A DNA stretch of 64,000 nt from Defluviicoccus sp046348835. GTDB taxonomy: Bacteria; Pseudomonadota; Alphaproteobacteria; Rhodospirillales; Defluviicoccaceae. The DNA is taken from NCBI GenBank assembly GCA_046348835.1, contig JAXMDM010000002.1, forward strand, positions 868,001-932,000, in the 5' to 3' direction. Under the pieces are notes generated by a model that was given only the letters and a program-made list of their open reading frames with translations, did no database searches and was not told where the DNA came from. Below are positions 15,798-24,097 of the stretch, in pieces; position 1 is the first letter of the stretch, and every line of letters begins with the position of its first letter. Position numbers and translations under genes: made by a program.

Positions 15798-18479
15798 TCA
15801 GGATCGGGACAAGCCCTTAAGTTGGTAAATTAGCTCCAGCGCCTGTTTCGGCGATAGCTCGTCGGGGTTGATCTCCTTGAGCCGCGTCTCGACGGCGGAG
15901 GGCGCCGGCGGCGTGGGGGCGGTGTCGCGGGCCAGGGCCGCGGCGAACAGCGGCAGGTCCGCCGCCAGCCGGGTTACCGCCGAGCCCGGCTCGCTCCGCT
16001 CCAGCATCCCCAGGATCTCTTCGGCGCGGGCGACGGCGGCGTCCGGCAGGCCGGCGAGGCGGGCGACGTGGACGCCGTAGGAGCGGTCGGCGGCGCCCGG
16101 CGCCACCTCGTGCAGGAAGACCACGTCGCCCCGCCACTCCTTGGTCCGCATGGTGTGGCAGGCCAACACCGGCAGCCGCGCCACCAGCGCCGTCAGCTCG
16201 TGGTAGTGGGTGGCGACGAGGCCGCGGCAGCCGTTGACCTCGCCCAGGTGCTCCACCACCGCCCAGGCGATGGACAGGCCGTCGAAGGTGGCGGTACCGC
16301 GGCCGACCTCATCCAGGATCACCAGCGACCGCGGTCCTGCCTCGCGCAGGATGATCGCCGTCTCCACCATCTCGACCATGAAGGTGGAGCGGCCGCGGGC
16401 CAGATCGTCGGCGGCGCCGACCCGGGAGAACAGCCGATCGACGATGCCGATGCGGGCGCGATCGGCGGGAACGAACGAGCCGATCTGCGCCAGGATGGCG
16501 ATCAGGGCGTTCTGGCGGAGGAAGGTGCTCTTGCCGGCCATGTTGGGGCCGGTCAACAGCCACAGCCGACGCGGGTCGCCCAGGCTGCAGTCGTTGCCGA
16601 CGAAGGCCGGCCCGGCCGCCGCCTTCAGCATCGCCTCCACCACCGGATGGCGGCCGCAGACGATCTCCAACACCGGGTCCGCCTCGATCGCCGGCCGCAC
16701 ATACCGGTTCTCCGACGCCACCAGGGCGAGACCGGCGGCGACGTCGACGCCGGCGATGGCCCGGGCGGTACGGGCGAGAGCCGGGGCCACCGCCTGGACC
16801 ATGGCGGCGAGGGCAGTGAAGATGGCGGTCTCGCGGGCCAGGGCGTCATCGGCGGCGTGGGCGATGCGCCGCTCCAGATCGGCCAGGTCCACCGTCGCGT
16901 AACGGACCGCATTGGCCATGGACTGGCGTTGGATGAACGGGCCAGCGGCGGCTGCCGGCATCCGCTCGGCCAGTCGCTGCGGAACCTCGACGTAGTAGCC
17001 GAGGAGGTTGTTGTGGCGGATCTTCAGCTGCGGCAGCCCTGTCTCCTCGACGTAGCGGGCTTCCAGATCGAGGATCAGCCGCCGGCTGTCGTCGCGCAGC
17101 CGCCGCGTCTCGTCCAGCCCCGGATCATAGCCGTGGGCGATGAACTGGCCGTCGCGGATGCTGACCGGCAGCTCCTCCGCCAGCGCGGCGGTGAGCGCGC
17201 CGTGCAGGCCGCCGCCGTCGCCGGCGGGGTCGGCCAGCGCCGCCGAGGCGGCGGCGAGGTGCTGGGGCAGGGGGGCAGGGGCCGCGCCGGCCAGCAGCCG
17301 GTGAAGGGCGCCCGCCGCCGTCAAGGCGTCGCGCACCGCCGCCAGATCGCGTGGCCCGCCGCGACCGAGCGCCAGCCTGGAGACGGCCCGCTCCAGGTCG
17401 GGGCAGCCGGCCAGGACCCCACGCAGGCGGCGGCAGAGATCCCCATCGTCGACGAGGGCAGCGACCGCGTCGAGGCGATGGCCCAACAACACCGGATCGG
17501 TGGAGGGGGCGGCGAGACGGGCGGCGAGGCGCCGTGCGCCCATGCCGGTGACGGTGCGGTCGATCAGGTCGAGGAGGCTGCCCTTGCGGCCGCCGCCGAG
17601 TGTCGTCGTCAGTTCGAGATTGCGACGGGTCGCGGCGTCGATGTGCATGACATCGGCATCGACCAGGTGCACCGGGGGGGCCAGCTGCGGAATTTGCCCT
17701 TTTTGGGTTAGTTGGACGTAATCCACCAGGGCGCCCAGGGCGGCGATCTCGGCGCGGGAGAACTCGCCGAACCCGCCCAGGCTGCCGACCCGATACACCG
17801 CCATCAGCCGCCGCTCGCCGGCCAGGCTGTCGAACCGTGCCGAAGGCAAGAGGGTGAGTCTCGTCTGCCATTCCGCCAGCGCCGCCCGCGGCGCGGGTCG
17901 AGCGACGAAGCCGTCCGGCACCAGGATCTCCCCCGGTTCGATCCCGGCGAGGGCGGCGGCGAGCCCGGCGACATCCGCCACCGCGGCCGCCCGGATCAGA
18001 CCGGTGGAAATGTCCGCCCAGGCCAGCCCGAGGCCGCCTGCCGCCTCGGCCACCGCCGCCAGGTGGTTGGGCCGCCGGGCGTCCAGAAGCGCGTCCTCGG
18101 TCAGCGTCCCGGCGGTGACGATGCGGACGACGTCGCGGGCGACCACCGCCTTAGCCCCTCGCTTGCGCGCCTCCGCCGGCGCCTCCAGCTGCTCGCAGAC
18201 GGCGACCTTGAATCCCTTACGAATCAGTCGGGCGAGGTAGGTGTCGTGGCTGTGTACCGGCACCCCGCACATGGGAATGGCCTCGCCCTGGTGGCGGCCC
18301 CGGTGGGTGAGGGCGATATCGAGGGCGGCGGCGGCGGCGACGGCGTCGTCGAAGAACAACTCATAGAAATCGCCCATGCGGAAGAACAGGAGGCAATCGG
18401 GATGGGCCTCCTTGATCGCCCAGTACTGGGCCATCACCGGCGTTGCGGCGGGCGCCTCCGCAGGCGCGGCCTCGGTCAT
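15798..18479 (-). CDS. mutS: DNA mismatch repair protein MutS
   Basis: MutS recognises mispairs and small loops and starts methyl-independent or MutL-dependent repair. The 893 residues are of normal length. The mismatch-binding motif FRMGDFYELF is near residue 32. In the C-terminal third are Walker A (LTGPNMAGKST), Walker B and signature region (LVILDEVGRGTATFDG) and ATHYHEL. The start at 18479 (MTEAAPAEAP) gives a short Ala/Pro lead before the conserved domain. A reading 36 codons longer is Arg-rich and unlike the family. The gene stands alone, convergent with the hydrolase-fold gene and divergent from a small membrane-associated protein. Confidence 0.98.
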   Translation of the reverse strand: MTEAAPAEAPAATPVMAQYWAIKEAHPDCLLFFRMGDFYELFFDDAVAAAAALDIALTHRGRHQGEAIPMCGVPVHSHDTYLARLIRKGFKVAVCEQLEAPAEARKRGAKAVVARDVVRIVTAGTLTEDALLDARRPNHLAAVAEAAGGLGLAWADISTGLIRAAAVADVAGLAAALAGIEPGEILVPDGFVARPAPRAALAEWQTRLTLLPSARFDSLAGERRLMAVYRVGSLGGFGEFSRAEIAALGALVDYVQLTQKGQIPQLAPPVHLVDADVMHIDAATRRNLELTTTLGGGRKGSLLDLIDRTVTGMGARRLAARLAAPSTDPVLLGHRLDAVAALVDDGDLCRRLRGVLAGCPDLERAVSRLALGRGGPRDLAAVRDALTAAGALHRLLAGAAPAPLPQHLAAASAALADPAGDGGGLHGALTAALAEELPVSIRDGQFIAHGYDPGLDETRRLRDDSRRLILDLEARYVEETGLPQLKIRHNNLLGYYVEVPQRLAERMPAAAAGPFIQRQSMANAVRYATVDLADLERRIAHAADDALARETAIFTALAAMVQAVAPALARTARAIAGVDVAAGLALVASENRYVRPAIEADPVLEIVCGRHPVVEAMLKAAAGPAFVGNDCSLGDPRRLWLLTGPNMAGKSTFLRQNALIAILAQIGSFVPADRARIGIVDRLFSRVGAADDLARGRSTFMVEMVETAIILREAGPRSLVILDEVGRGTATFDGLSIAWAVVEHLGEVNGCRGLVATHYHELTALVARLPVLACHTMRTKEWRGDVVFLHEVAPGAADRSYGVHVARLAGLPDAAVARAEEILGMLERSEPGSAVTRLAADLPLFAAALARDTAPTPPAPSAVETRLKEINPDELSPKQALELIYQLKGLSRS

Positions 18480-18619
18480 GGCGGAATCGGCCGGCTCGGC
18501 GGGACGACGGGTCACGCCCCTGCGACTCGGATGGTCATCCGGACGGAAACGGGTATCATGAGCCGCACCCGGTAGGCGGCGGGCCATTTTTCGGGCGACA
18601 GCGAACGAGGGGAGGAGCG

Positions 18620-19138
18620 ATGCAGGACGTGGGCGGGTCGATCCGCTTTCCTTGCGAGGTGGTTGGCGTCATCGCCAGCGAGGCGGAGTTCCGCGCTGCG
18701 GTCGCAGCACTTCTCGCCGTCGGCTTCGTTCGTGCGGACCTCAGCGTCCTCGCGTCGCACGATTCGATCGAAGCGGCGGGCCATCCCGCATCCACCTGGC
18801 AGGATGCCTCGGTCGCTCTCCTCGGTGATCTTCGCTACGAGGTGCCCCTCATCGCCTCCGGGGCCATCGTGCTGGCGGGCGGGCCGGTGGCGGCGACCCT
18901 CGCCGCGATCATCGGCGCCGCGGTGGGCAGCGTCGCGGTGAAGGACTTGCTGGGGGAAGTGACGGCGAAACCTCACACCGAGGAGTTCGCCCGTGCGGTC
19001 GATGCCGGCAGCCTGATCCTGTGGGTCAACGTGGCCGACGACGCGGGCCTGGAGAAGGCGATCCGACTGCTCAGGGAGCATGGGGCGACCAACGTCCATA
19101 TCGCCCATCCGGCATCGGCATCGGCGATCAATCCCTAG
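18620..19138 (+). CDS. Hypothetical protein with a Gly/Ala-rich hydrophobic segment
   Basis: A 172-residue protein that begins at ATG 18620 behind GGGGAGGAG, an excellent ribosome binding site. Residues 12-50 form an alpha/beta segment (EVVGVIASEAEFRAAV, then GFVRADLSVLA). Residues 77-108 are a Gly/Ala-rich hydrophobic stretch resembling the glycine-zipper helices of DUF1269 and general-stress-protein-17M-type proteins. The C-terminus has a second alpha/beta piece (LILWVNVADDAGLEKA, HGATNVHI). This layout suggests a stress-related protein that associates with membrane, but I cannot name the family with certainty. It is divergent from mutS and convergent with the macrodomain gene. Confidence 0.75.
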   Translation: MQDVGGSIRFPCEVVGVIASEAEFRAAVAALLAVGFVRADLSVLASHDSIEAAGHPASTWQDASVALLGDLRYEVPLIASGAIVLAGGPVAATLAAIIGAAVGSVAVKDLLGEVTAKPHTEEFARAVDAGSLILWVNVADDAGLEKAIRLLREHGATNVHIAHPASASAINP

Positions 19139-19145
19139 CGGCCGC

Positions 19146-19670
19146 TTACCATTGCAGGGCGTCCCGGTGCGCGGTGACCGATGCCGGCCCGAAGCAGCAG
19201 AAGACAACCCGCTCCGGGAGGTCGCGCTCGGCGAGATAGGCGCGCACCGCCGCCACCGCGATGCGGGCGGCGCGGTCGGGCGGAAATCCGTAGATGCCGG
19301 TGGAGATGGCCGGAAACGCGATGCTGCGGCAGCCGTGCCGGGCGGCGAGATCGAGCGATTCGCGGTAGCACGATGCCAGGAGGGTGTCTTCGTCGGCGCC
19401 GCCGCCCCGCCACTGGGGGCCGACGGCATGGATGACGAAACGCGCCGGCAGCCGATAGGCCTTGGTGAGGCGCGCCTCGCCGGTCGGGCAGCCGCCGAGC
19501 GTCCGGCATTCGGTCATCAGCTCCGGGCCGGCGGCCCGATGAATCGCCCCGTCGACGCCGCCGCCGCCGCGCAGGAACTCGTTGGCGGCATTGACGATGG
19601 CGTCGACGGCAAGCCGGGTGATATCGCCTTCGACAATTTCCATCCGTGCGGTGACGCCGGCTCGGTCCAT
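19146..19670 (-). CDS. Macrodomain protein (O-acetyl-ADP-ribose deacetylase, YmdB-like)
   Basis: A 174-residue stand-alone macrodomain. Family motifs are VDAIVNAANEFLRGGGGVDG (ADP-ribose phosphate loop with the Asn and Gly-rich stretch), AIHRAAG, and FPAISTGIYGFP (second ligand loop). Members remove acetyl or ADP-ribosyl groups from O-acetyl-ADP-ribose or modified proteins; in E. coli YmdB also modulates RNase III. Length equals the family norm. A GGAAGAGG sequence precedes the ATG. No toxin-like ADP-ribosyltransferase gene sits beside it, so a DarTG-type toxin-antitoxin pair is not indicated. Confidence 0.93.
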   Translation of the reverse strand: MDRAGVTARMEIVEGDITRLAVDAIVNAANEFLRGGGGVDGAIHRAAGPELMTECRTLGGCPTGEARLTKAYRLPARFVIHAVGPQWRGGGADEDTLLASCYRESLDLAARHGCRSIAFPAISTGIYGFPPDRAARIAVAAVRAYLAERDLPERVVFCCFGPASVTAHRDALQW

Positions 19671-19710
19671 TCCGGTCCTCTTCCTTCTGCGGCGGCGCTG
19701 TGACCGGGCT

Positions 19711-20253
19711 TTACGCCTTCAAAGTCACCTCGCCGGCACGGCTGACGCCGGCGCGGATCAACTGGAAGGCCTCGTCCGGCTCTCCCCAGCGCTGCACCTT
19801 GACCCACTTGCCCTTCTCGAGGTCCTTATAATGATCGAAGAAGTGGGTGACCTGCTCGCACAGGATTTGGGGCAGTTCGCGGTAGGACGAGACGTTGGCG
19901 AAATAGGGATGCAGTTCGTCCACCGGGACGCAGAGGATCTTCTCGTCGATGCCTTTCTCGTCCTCCATGATCAGCACGCCGACGGGGCGGGAGCGGATGA
20001 TGACCCCGGGTGAGACGGCGACTTGGCTGATCACCGCGGCATCGACAGGATCGCCATCCTCCGACAGGGTGTGCGGGATAAAGCCATAATTGAATGGGTA
20101 GTACATCGCCGTGTGCAGGAAGCGATCGACGAAGATGGCGCCCGATGCTTTGTCGAGTTCGTACTTCACCGGATTGCCGCCCATCGAGATCTCGATGAGG
20201 ACGTTGACGTCGTAGGGCGGATTACTGCCCACTCCGATCTTGGAGAGATCCAT
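19711..20253 (-). CDS. ppa: Inorganic pyrophosphatase
   Basis: A 180-residue soluble family I pyrophosphatase, which hydrolyses the pyrophosphate released in biosynthesis. The signature EDGDPVDAAVI contains the metal-binding Asp residues. YELDKASGAIFVDRFL and YPFNYGFIPHT are typical of the active-site cleft. The start at 20253 (MDLSKIGVGSNPPYDV) is chosen because GGAGG lies about ten bases upstream on the complement and homologues start there; a longer reading adds 19 basic residues. The promoter must lie in the 55 bases shared with the divergent polysaccharide deacetylase gene or within that gene's 5' end. Confidence 0.97.
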   Translation of the reverse strand: MDLSKIGVGSNPPYDVNVLIEISMGGNPVKYELDKASGAIFVDRFLHTAMYYPFNYGFIPHTLSEDGDPVDAAVISQVAVSPGVIIRSRPVGVLIMEDEKGIDEKILCVPVDELHPYFANVSSYRELPQILCEQVTHFFDHYKDLEKGKWVKVQRWGEPDEAFQLIRAGVSRAGEVTLKA

Positions 20254-20308
20254 GGGTCGTTTGCCTCCTTTGCCACGGGCAATTCCGGGAAAACGTCTTG
20301 TTAGGAGC

Positions 20309-21502
20309 ATGCGGACAAGAGATCAATCGCCATTCGGCGGAAACCGGGGAAGCGGCGAATCTTCGCCGCCGGCGCCGGCGCCGTTGCCCCTCTCGGGACT
20401 GAGCCGGCGGCGGGTGCTGGCCGCACTTTCCGGCCTCCCGCTGGCATCGGTGCTGCTCTCCGACCTGGCCGTCGCCGGGGCGGCGGCGGAGGAAACGGCG
20501 CCGGTCGGTCCGACCCGATCCGGTGCGGCCACGTCGTCGCCGGTGGTGCTGGCGGATGTGGCCGACGTCCCGGTCGGCTCGGCTGCCGTTCTTGATCGGC
20601 TGTGGCCGGCCGAAGCACTCACCGGCCGGCCCGAAGAGGCGCGGATTGCGCGCCGCCCCCGACCGCAGCGGGCCGCCCTGCAGGAGGCCCCGAAGGAGGC
20701 CGCACCCGCCGCATCCCCGTCGCCGTTGCGAGGCTCGATCCGCCGCGTCGATCCGGCCGAGGGGGCGAGGGTGGTGGCGCTTACCTTCGATCTCTGCGAG
20801 CGCGCCGACGAGGCCAGTGGATACGACGGGGCGATCGTCGACGTGCTGCGCCAGGAGGGGGTGCCGGCCACCTTCTTCGCCGGCGGATCGTGGCTGCGGA
20901 CGCACCCGGAGCGCGGCCTCCAGTTGATTGCCGATCCGTTGTTCCAGGTCGGCAATCACGGCTGGACGCACGGCAATCTCAGGGTATTGACCGGGGAGCG
21001 GGCGGAGCAGCAGATCGTCTGGGTTCAGGCCGAGTACGCCCTGCTGCGCCAGGAACTGGTGGCGCGGGCGCGTGCCGCCGGCATCGACGAGGCGGAGATC
21101 GCACGCATCCCCGTGCAGCCCACCGCCTTCCGCTTTCCCTATGGGACCTGCAGCGCCGAGACGCTGGAGATGCCGGCCCGCTTCGGCCTCGCGGCGATCC
21201 AGTGGGACGTGATCAGCGGTGATGCCGTCCGCGGACAGACGGCGGCGACGGTGGAGCGGGCGGTCTTGGGCGATGTCCGTCCCGGTTCCATCGTCGTCTG
21301 CCACGGCAACGGGCGGGGGTCCGGAACCGCCGCGGCGCTGCCGAAGATCATCGCCGGGCTGCGGGGCAAGGGATACCGGTTCATGACCATCGCCACCCTG
21401 CTCAAGGCGGGAGAACCGGTGGCGGCGACCGACTGTTACGAACGTCGCCCCCACGATAACGGCCGATACGACAAGCTGTTCGGCGAGGGAACAGGGGGGT
21501 GA
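20309..21502 (+). CDS. Tat-exported polysaccharide deacetylase (NodB-like) homologue with an altered metal site
   Basis: A 397-residue protein. LSRRRVLAALSGLPLASVLL (about 31-50) looks like a twin-arginine signal. After an Ala/Pro-rich spacer, the NodB domain starts near residue 153 with VVALTFDLCE. The usual TFDDG has lost its second Asp, a metal ligand (Leu162). The metal His pair is present in NHGWTHGNL. FRFPYGTCS and DVISGDAV match later motifs, and PGSIVVCHGNG the C-terminal one. It may be an inactive or differently metallated carbohydrate esterase acting on a cell-wall or exopolysaccharide. The ATG at 20309 is preceded by AGGAG only one base away, so a slightly different start is possible. 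Confidence 0.82.
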   Translation: MRTRDQSPFGGNRGSGESSPPAPAPLPLSGLSRRRVLAALSGLPLASVLLSDLAVAGAAAEETAPVGPTRSGAATSSPVVLADVADVPVGSAAVLDRLWPAEALTGRPEEARIARRPRPQRAALQEAPKEAAPAASPSPLRGSIRRVDPAEGARVVALTFDLCERADEASGYDGAIVDVLRQEGVPATFFAGGSWLRTHPERGLQLIADPLFQVGNHGWTHGNLRVLTGERAEQQIVWVQAEYALLRQELVARARAAGIDEAEIARIPVQPTAFRFPYGTCSAETLEMPARFGLAAIQWDVISGDAVRGQTAATVERAVLGDVRPGSIVVCHGNGRGSGTAAALPKIIAGLRGKGYRFMTIATLLKAGEPVAATDCYERRPHDNGRYDKLFGEGTGG

Positions 21503-22032
21503 CGGAGACGACCGCAACGGAGACGGCCGCGGTGGCTCCGGACAGCCGCCCTTTCGGCGGCGGGGAATACGATCTTGGCCGGGGTCTGCTGCGCCGCCTC
21601 GATGCGGATGCGGCCGCCGTCCTCGGGCCGATCCTGGCTGCCACCGATCCTTGGCGCCGGCTGGGATTTGTCGCTGCCGACCTCACCCGGTATTTGCTCC
21701 GTGACGACGCCGGCCTCGATCGCTTCCTGATCAGCGTCGGCGGCGCTCCCGTCGGGGTGCTGTGCCTTCGCTTCCCGTGGCTGCGCGGTGCGTATATCGA
21801 GCTCGTCGGTCTCGCCCCGGCGGCGCGGGGGTCGGGGATCGGCGCGGCGATGATCGCCTGGATGGGGGCGGAGATTTCCGGTCGTGCCGGCAACCTGTGG
21901 GCGACGGTATCGGCGTTCAACGCCGGCGCCCGTCGCTTCTACGCCACGCAAGGGTTCGTCGAAGTGGCGGTCTTGCCGGACCTGGTCCGTGCGGGCGAAG
22001 ACGACGTCTTCATCCGCAAGCGCATCGGCTGA
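21499..22032 (+). CDS. GNAT family N-acetyltransferase
   Basis: A 177-residue GCN5-related acetyltransferase. The acetyl-CoA binding motif A reads LVGLAPAARGSGIGAAMIAW (about 113-132), with the R-x-x-G-x-G pattern. NLWATVSAFNAGARRFYATQGF matches motif B and the C-terminal strand that ends most GNAT folds. The first 30 residues are Thr/Ala/Asp-rich and probably flexible. GTG at 21499 overlaps the deacetylase stop as GTGA, so the two are translationally coupled. The acetyl acceptor is unknown. Confidence 0.9.
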   Translation: MTETTATETAAVAPDSRPFGGGEYDLGRGLLRRLDADAAAVLGPILAATDPWRRLGFVAADLTRYLLRDDAGLDRFLISVGGAPVGVLCLRFPWLRGAYIELVGLAPAARGSGIGAAMIAWMGAEISGRAGNLWATVSAFNAGARRFYATQGFVEVAVLPDLVRAGEDDVFIRKRIG

Positions 22033-22054
22033 CGAAGAAGGCCCGCGGTGACAG

Positions 22055-22083
22055 AAAAAGGGCGCCTCGTTGCCGAGGCGCCC
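22055..22083 (-). terminator. Rho-independent terminator behind the OmpA-family gene
   Basis: Perfect ten-base arms GGGCGCCTCG (22060-22069) and CGAGGCGCCC (22074-22083) enclose the loop TTGC. On the minus strand the stem is followed by TTTTTCTGT. It sits 35 bases past the stop of the OmpA-family lipoprotein gene and faces the GNAT gene end, so it mainly stops the minus-strand transcript. Confidence 0.9.
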
Positions 22084-22117
22084 TGGCTGCTGCGAGCACC
22101 GATCGCGAGCGATCGGA

Positions 22118-23017
22118 TTAGTTCACCGTGTAAATGCCCACGGCGTAGGTGTTGTCGAGGCTGGCGCTGCTGCGCGGGAAGCTGATGGCCGCCCGCCGGT
22201 TCTGCGGCTCGCGGACGCCGTCCGGAGTCGGCACCAACAGGTCTTCCTGGCCACGGCCCTCGGTGACGATGCTGGTCGCCGGGATGCCGAGCTTGATCAT
22301 CTGCTGGGCCACCGCGTTGGCGCGACGGACCGACAGGCCCATGTTGTAGGCCGCGGAGCCGGAAGTGTCGGTGTGGCCGACGACCTTGATCGTCTTCGCA
22401 CCTTCCTTCTTCGCCGCCGCCACTGCATCGGCAATGATCTTCATCGCTTCAGGCGTCAGGTTGTACTTGTCCCAATCGAAGAAGACGAGGAAGTCGGACG
22501 GCTTCGCCGGAATCGCCGCCGGCGCTGCGACCGGCTTCTCCAACTCGGCCAGAGCCTTCATGAAGGCGTCGCGGCAGGCCGCGATGGCGTCCGGCTGCAG
22601 GTTCTCCTGCAACTGCTCCGCCCAGCAATCGAACGACGCCTGAGCATAGGCGGCCACTTCCGGCTTCGTCGTCCGGCCGTTCTTGTCGAGAGCGGCGACC
22701 AGACGCTGCCGGCCCTGGGTGATCTCGGACTGAGACTTGGCCGGGATCTGACGAAGCTTCAGGTCATCCGGCGTCGTCGCCTTGCCCTGGCTCGCGGCGA
22801 TGGACCGCAGGGCGTAGGTGTCGCCATCTCTGGCGTCGCCCGAGCCGTACTCGATGTCCGACAACTTACGGTAGTCGGTCGTCAGAGCCATGTCGAAGGC
22901 GTTGGTTGAACGTGGCAGGCTGGCTGTCGTCACGTCCGCCGCGTAGCGGTCGGCGCAGCCGGTGGCGACCATCGCCGCGATGCCAAGCGCGGCCGCGATC
23001 TTGAGCGTTGACTTCAT
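22118..23017 (-). CDS. OmpA-family lipoprotein
   Basis: A 299-residue outer-membrane lipoprotein. The signal peptide ends in the lipobox VATGC (Cys21). The middle (about 30-165) is helical and unassigned. The C-terminal OmpA/Pal-like domain (about 170-285) has FFDWDKYNLTPEA, VVGHTDTSGS and NMGLSVRRANAVAQ, the peptidoglycan-binding features. DGVREPQNRRAAI is the usual domain end. Such proteins tether the outer membrane to the wall. It follows a beta-barrel protein gene on the same strand (97 bases apart) and ends in a strong terminator, so the two may form one unit. Confidence 0.93.
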   Translation of the reverse strand: MKSTLKIAAALGIAAMVATGCADRYAADVTTASLPRSTNAFDMALTTDYRKLSDIEYGSGDARDGDTYALRSIAASQGKATTPDDLKLRQIPAKSQSEITQGRQRLVAALDKNGRTTKPEVAAYAQASFDCWAEQLQENLQPDAIAACRDAFMKALAELEKPVAAPAAIPAKPSDFLVFFDWDKYNLTPEAMKIIADAVAAAKKEGAKTIKVVGHTDTSGSAAYNMGLSVRRANAVAQQMIKLGIPATSIVTEGRGQEDLLVPTPDGVREPQNRRAAISFPRSSASLDNTYAVGIYTVN

Positions 23018-23114
23018 CTACTGCTCCTCCCAATCGGGGCCCTTTGGGCGCGCACTGCGCCGGCAACGGACCCGGAGATCTCAAGCGAATGTACTGTCAT
23101 GGGTGAGCAATACC

Positions 23115-23714
23115 TTAGAAGTTCCAGCCAACGCCGATGGTATAGAGCGCGGAGCCGTCCTGAAAGTCGCTGTTGTTGTCGGCGGTGAACGCCCAGTCCC
23201 ACTCAAACCGCGCCTGGACGAAGGTGCTCTCGTTCACGTACATCTTGGCGCCGGCGTTGGGGGCCAGGACCAGGCTCTGGTCGACGTCGCGGCCGTAAAC
23301 GCCGCCGAAGCCGAGGCCGATGAACGGCTGGAACCAGTTGCCGTTGTTGTACTGGTAATCGGCGAAGATGCGGGTCGCCAGCGTCCACTGGTCGCTCACG
23401 TTCTTGCCGAAGCTGAACGCCGCATTCTGACGCAGGGTGATCGGCAGCATTTTCAGGACGTAGTAGCCGATCGAGCCTTCGACACCGAGCGCGTTCTGGT
23501 CGAACTGCTGGGTGGAAGCGCCGCTGGCGGCGATCGCGGCCTCCCAGTCGCCCTGACGCGGGCCGGGTTCGAACGTATAGGGGGGCATCGGCGCGCCGGC
23601 GGGCATCGACGCGGCGGTTGACGGCGCCCGCGGAGCAGTCGTGGTACCGCTTTGCGCTAACGCCGGCGAGCAGACGAGAGCCGCGAGACCAAGACCTAAG
23701 ACTACCTTCTTCAT
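23115..23714 (-). CDS. Outer-membrane beta-barrel protein
   Basis: A 199-residue protein with signal peptide MKKVVLGLGLAALVCSPALA. After a Ser/Thr/Pro/Ala linker, residues 58-199 alternate hydrophobic and polar as in eight-stranded barrels. It ends in GVGWNF with a C-terminal Phe, the usual BAM recognition signal. GFGGVYGRDVD, and ARFEWDW near the end, are typical turn and strand pairs of the OmpA/OmpW-like porin superfamily. Specific function unknown. It lies upstream of the OmpA-family lipoprotein gene on the same strand, which suggests shared expression. The start has AGGAGG-like sequence just upstream. Confidence 0.88.
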   Translation of the reverse strand: MKKVVLGLGLAALVCSPALAQSGTTTAPRAPSTAASMPAGAPMPPYTFEPGPRQGDWEAAIAASGASTQQFDQNALGVEGSIGYYVLKMLPITLRQNAAFSFGKNVSDQWTLATRIFADYQYNNGNWFQPFIGLGFGGVYGRDVDQSLVLAPNAGAKMYVNESTFVQARFEWDWAFTADNNSDFQDGSALYTIGVGWNF

Positions 23715-24097
23715 TCCTCAAACTCCTCCTCGTGGGATGACCCTCGGACGACGCGGAGCCTATTCAAACAACTTTCTCCAAGCATCGGTCGTCTCGTCCT
23801 GGGCCAGAACATTGTGAAACCTTTTTCACGAAACACCATCACGACAGTGCCTTCGGGGAAAAACCTCCAAACCAGTGTGGCGATAGAGCAACATGTGAAT
23901 TCGGCGGCAGGCACACAACACCCACCGACACCGAGACGGATCGCAAGCGCATAAGTCTCGGTTACCTTGCAGATGTACGTTTATCCCGCGGCTCGGCAAC
24001 GCCCCGAGCCGGGCGACAGTTCCCGCGGCGACACATTAGCGGCAGGAGCGTGGCCAAAATGCATCATGATCGGGGAGGGGCAGCGCGGTGAAGGGAA
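23715..24097. promoter_or_regulatory. Upstream region of the beta-barrel gene, with a short inverted repeat
   Basis: A 383-base gap without a gene. It holds the promoter for the minus-strand barrel gene and the 3' end of the AmpG gene. GTGAAA (23814-23819) and TTTCAC (23824-23829) form a six-base inverted repeat with a four-base gap, about 100 bases before the barrel start. It could be an operator or a weak hairpin. Nothing else stands out. Confidence 0.4.

Noticed and set aside
16068..17711. Long open frame antisense to mutS
   Set aside because: Composition is Gly/Arg/Gln-rich shadow sequence and mutS on the other strand is intact.
19146..19670. DarTG-type toxin-antitoxin system around the macrodomain gene
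   Set aside because: No ADP-ribosyltransferase toxin gene is adjacent; neighbours are ppa and an unrelated small protein.
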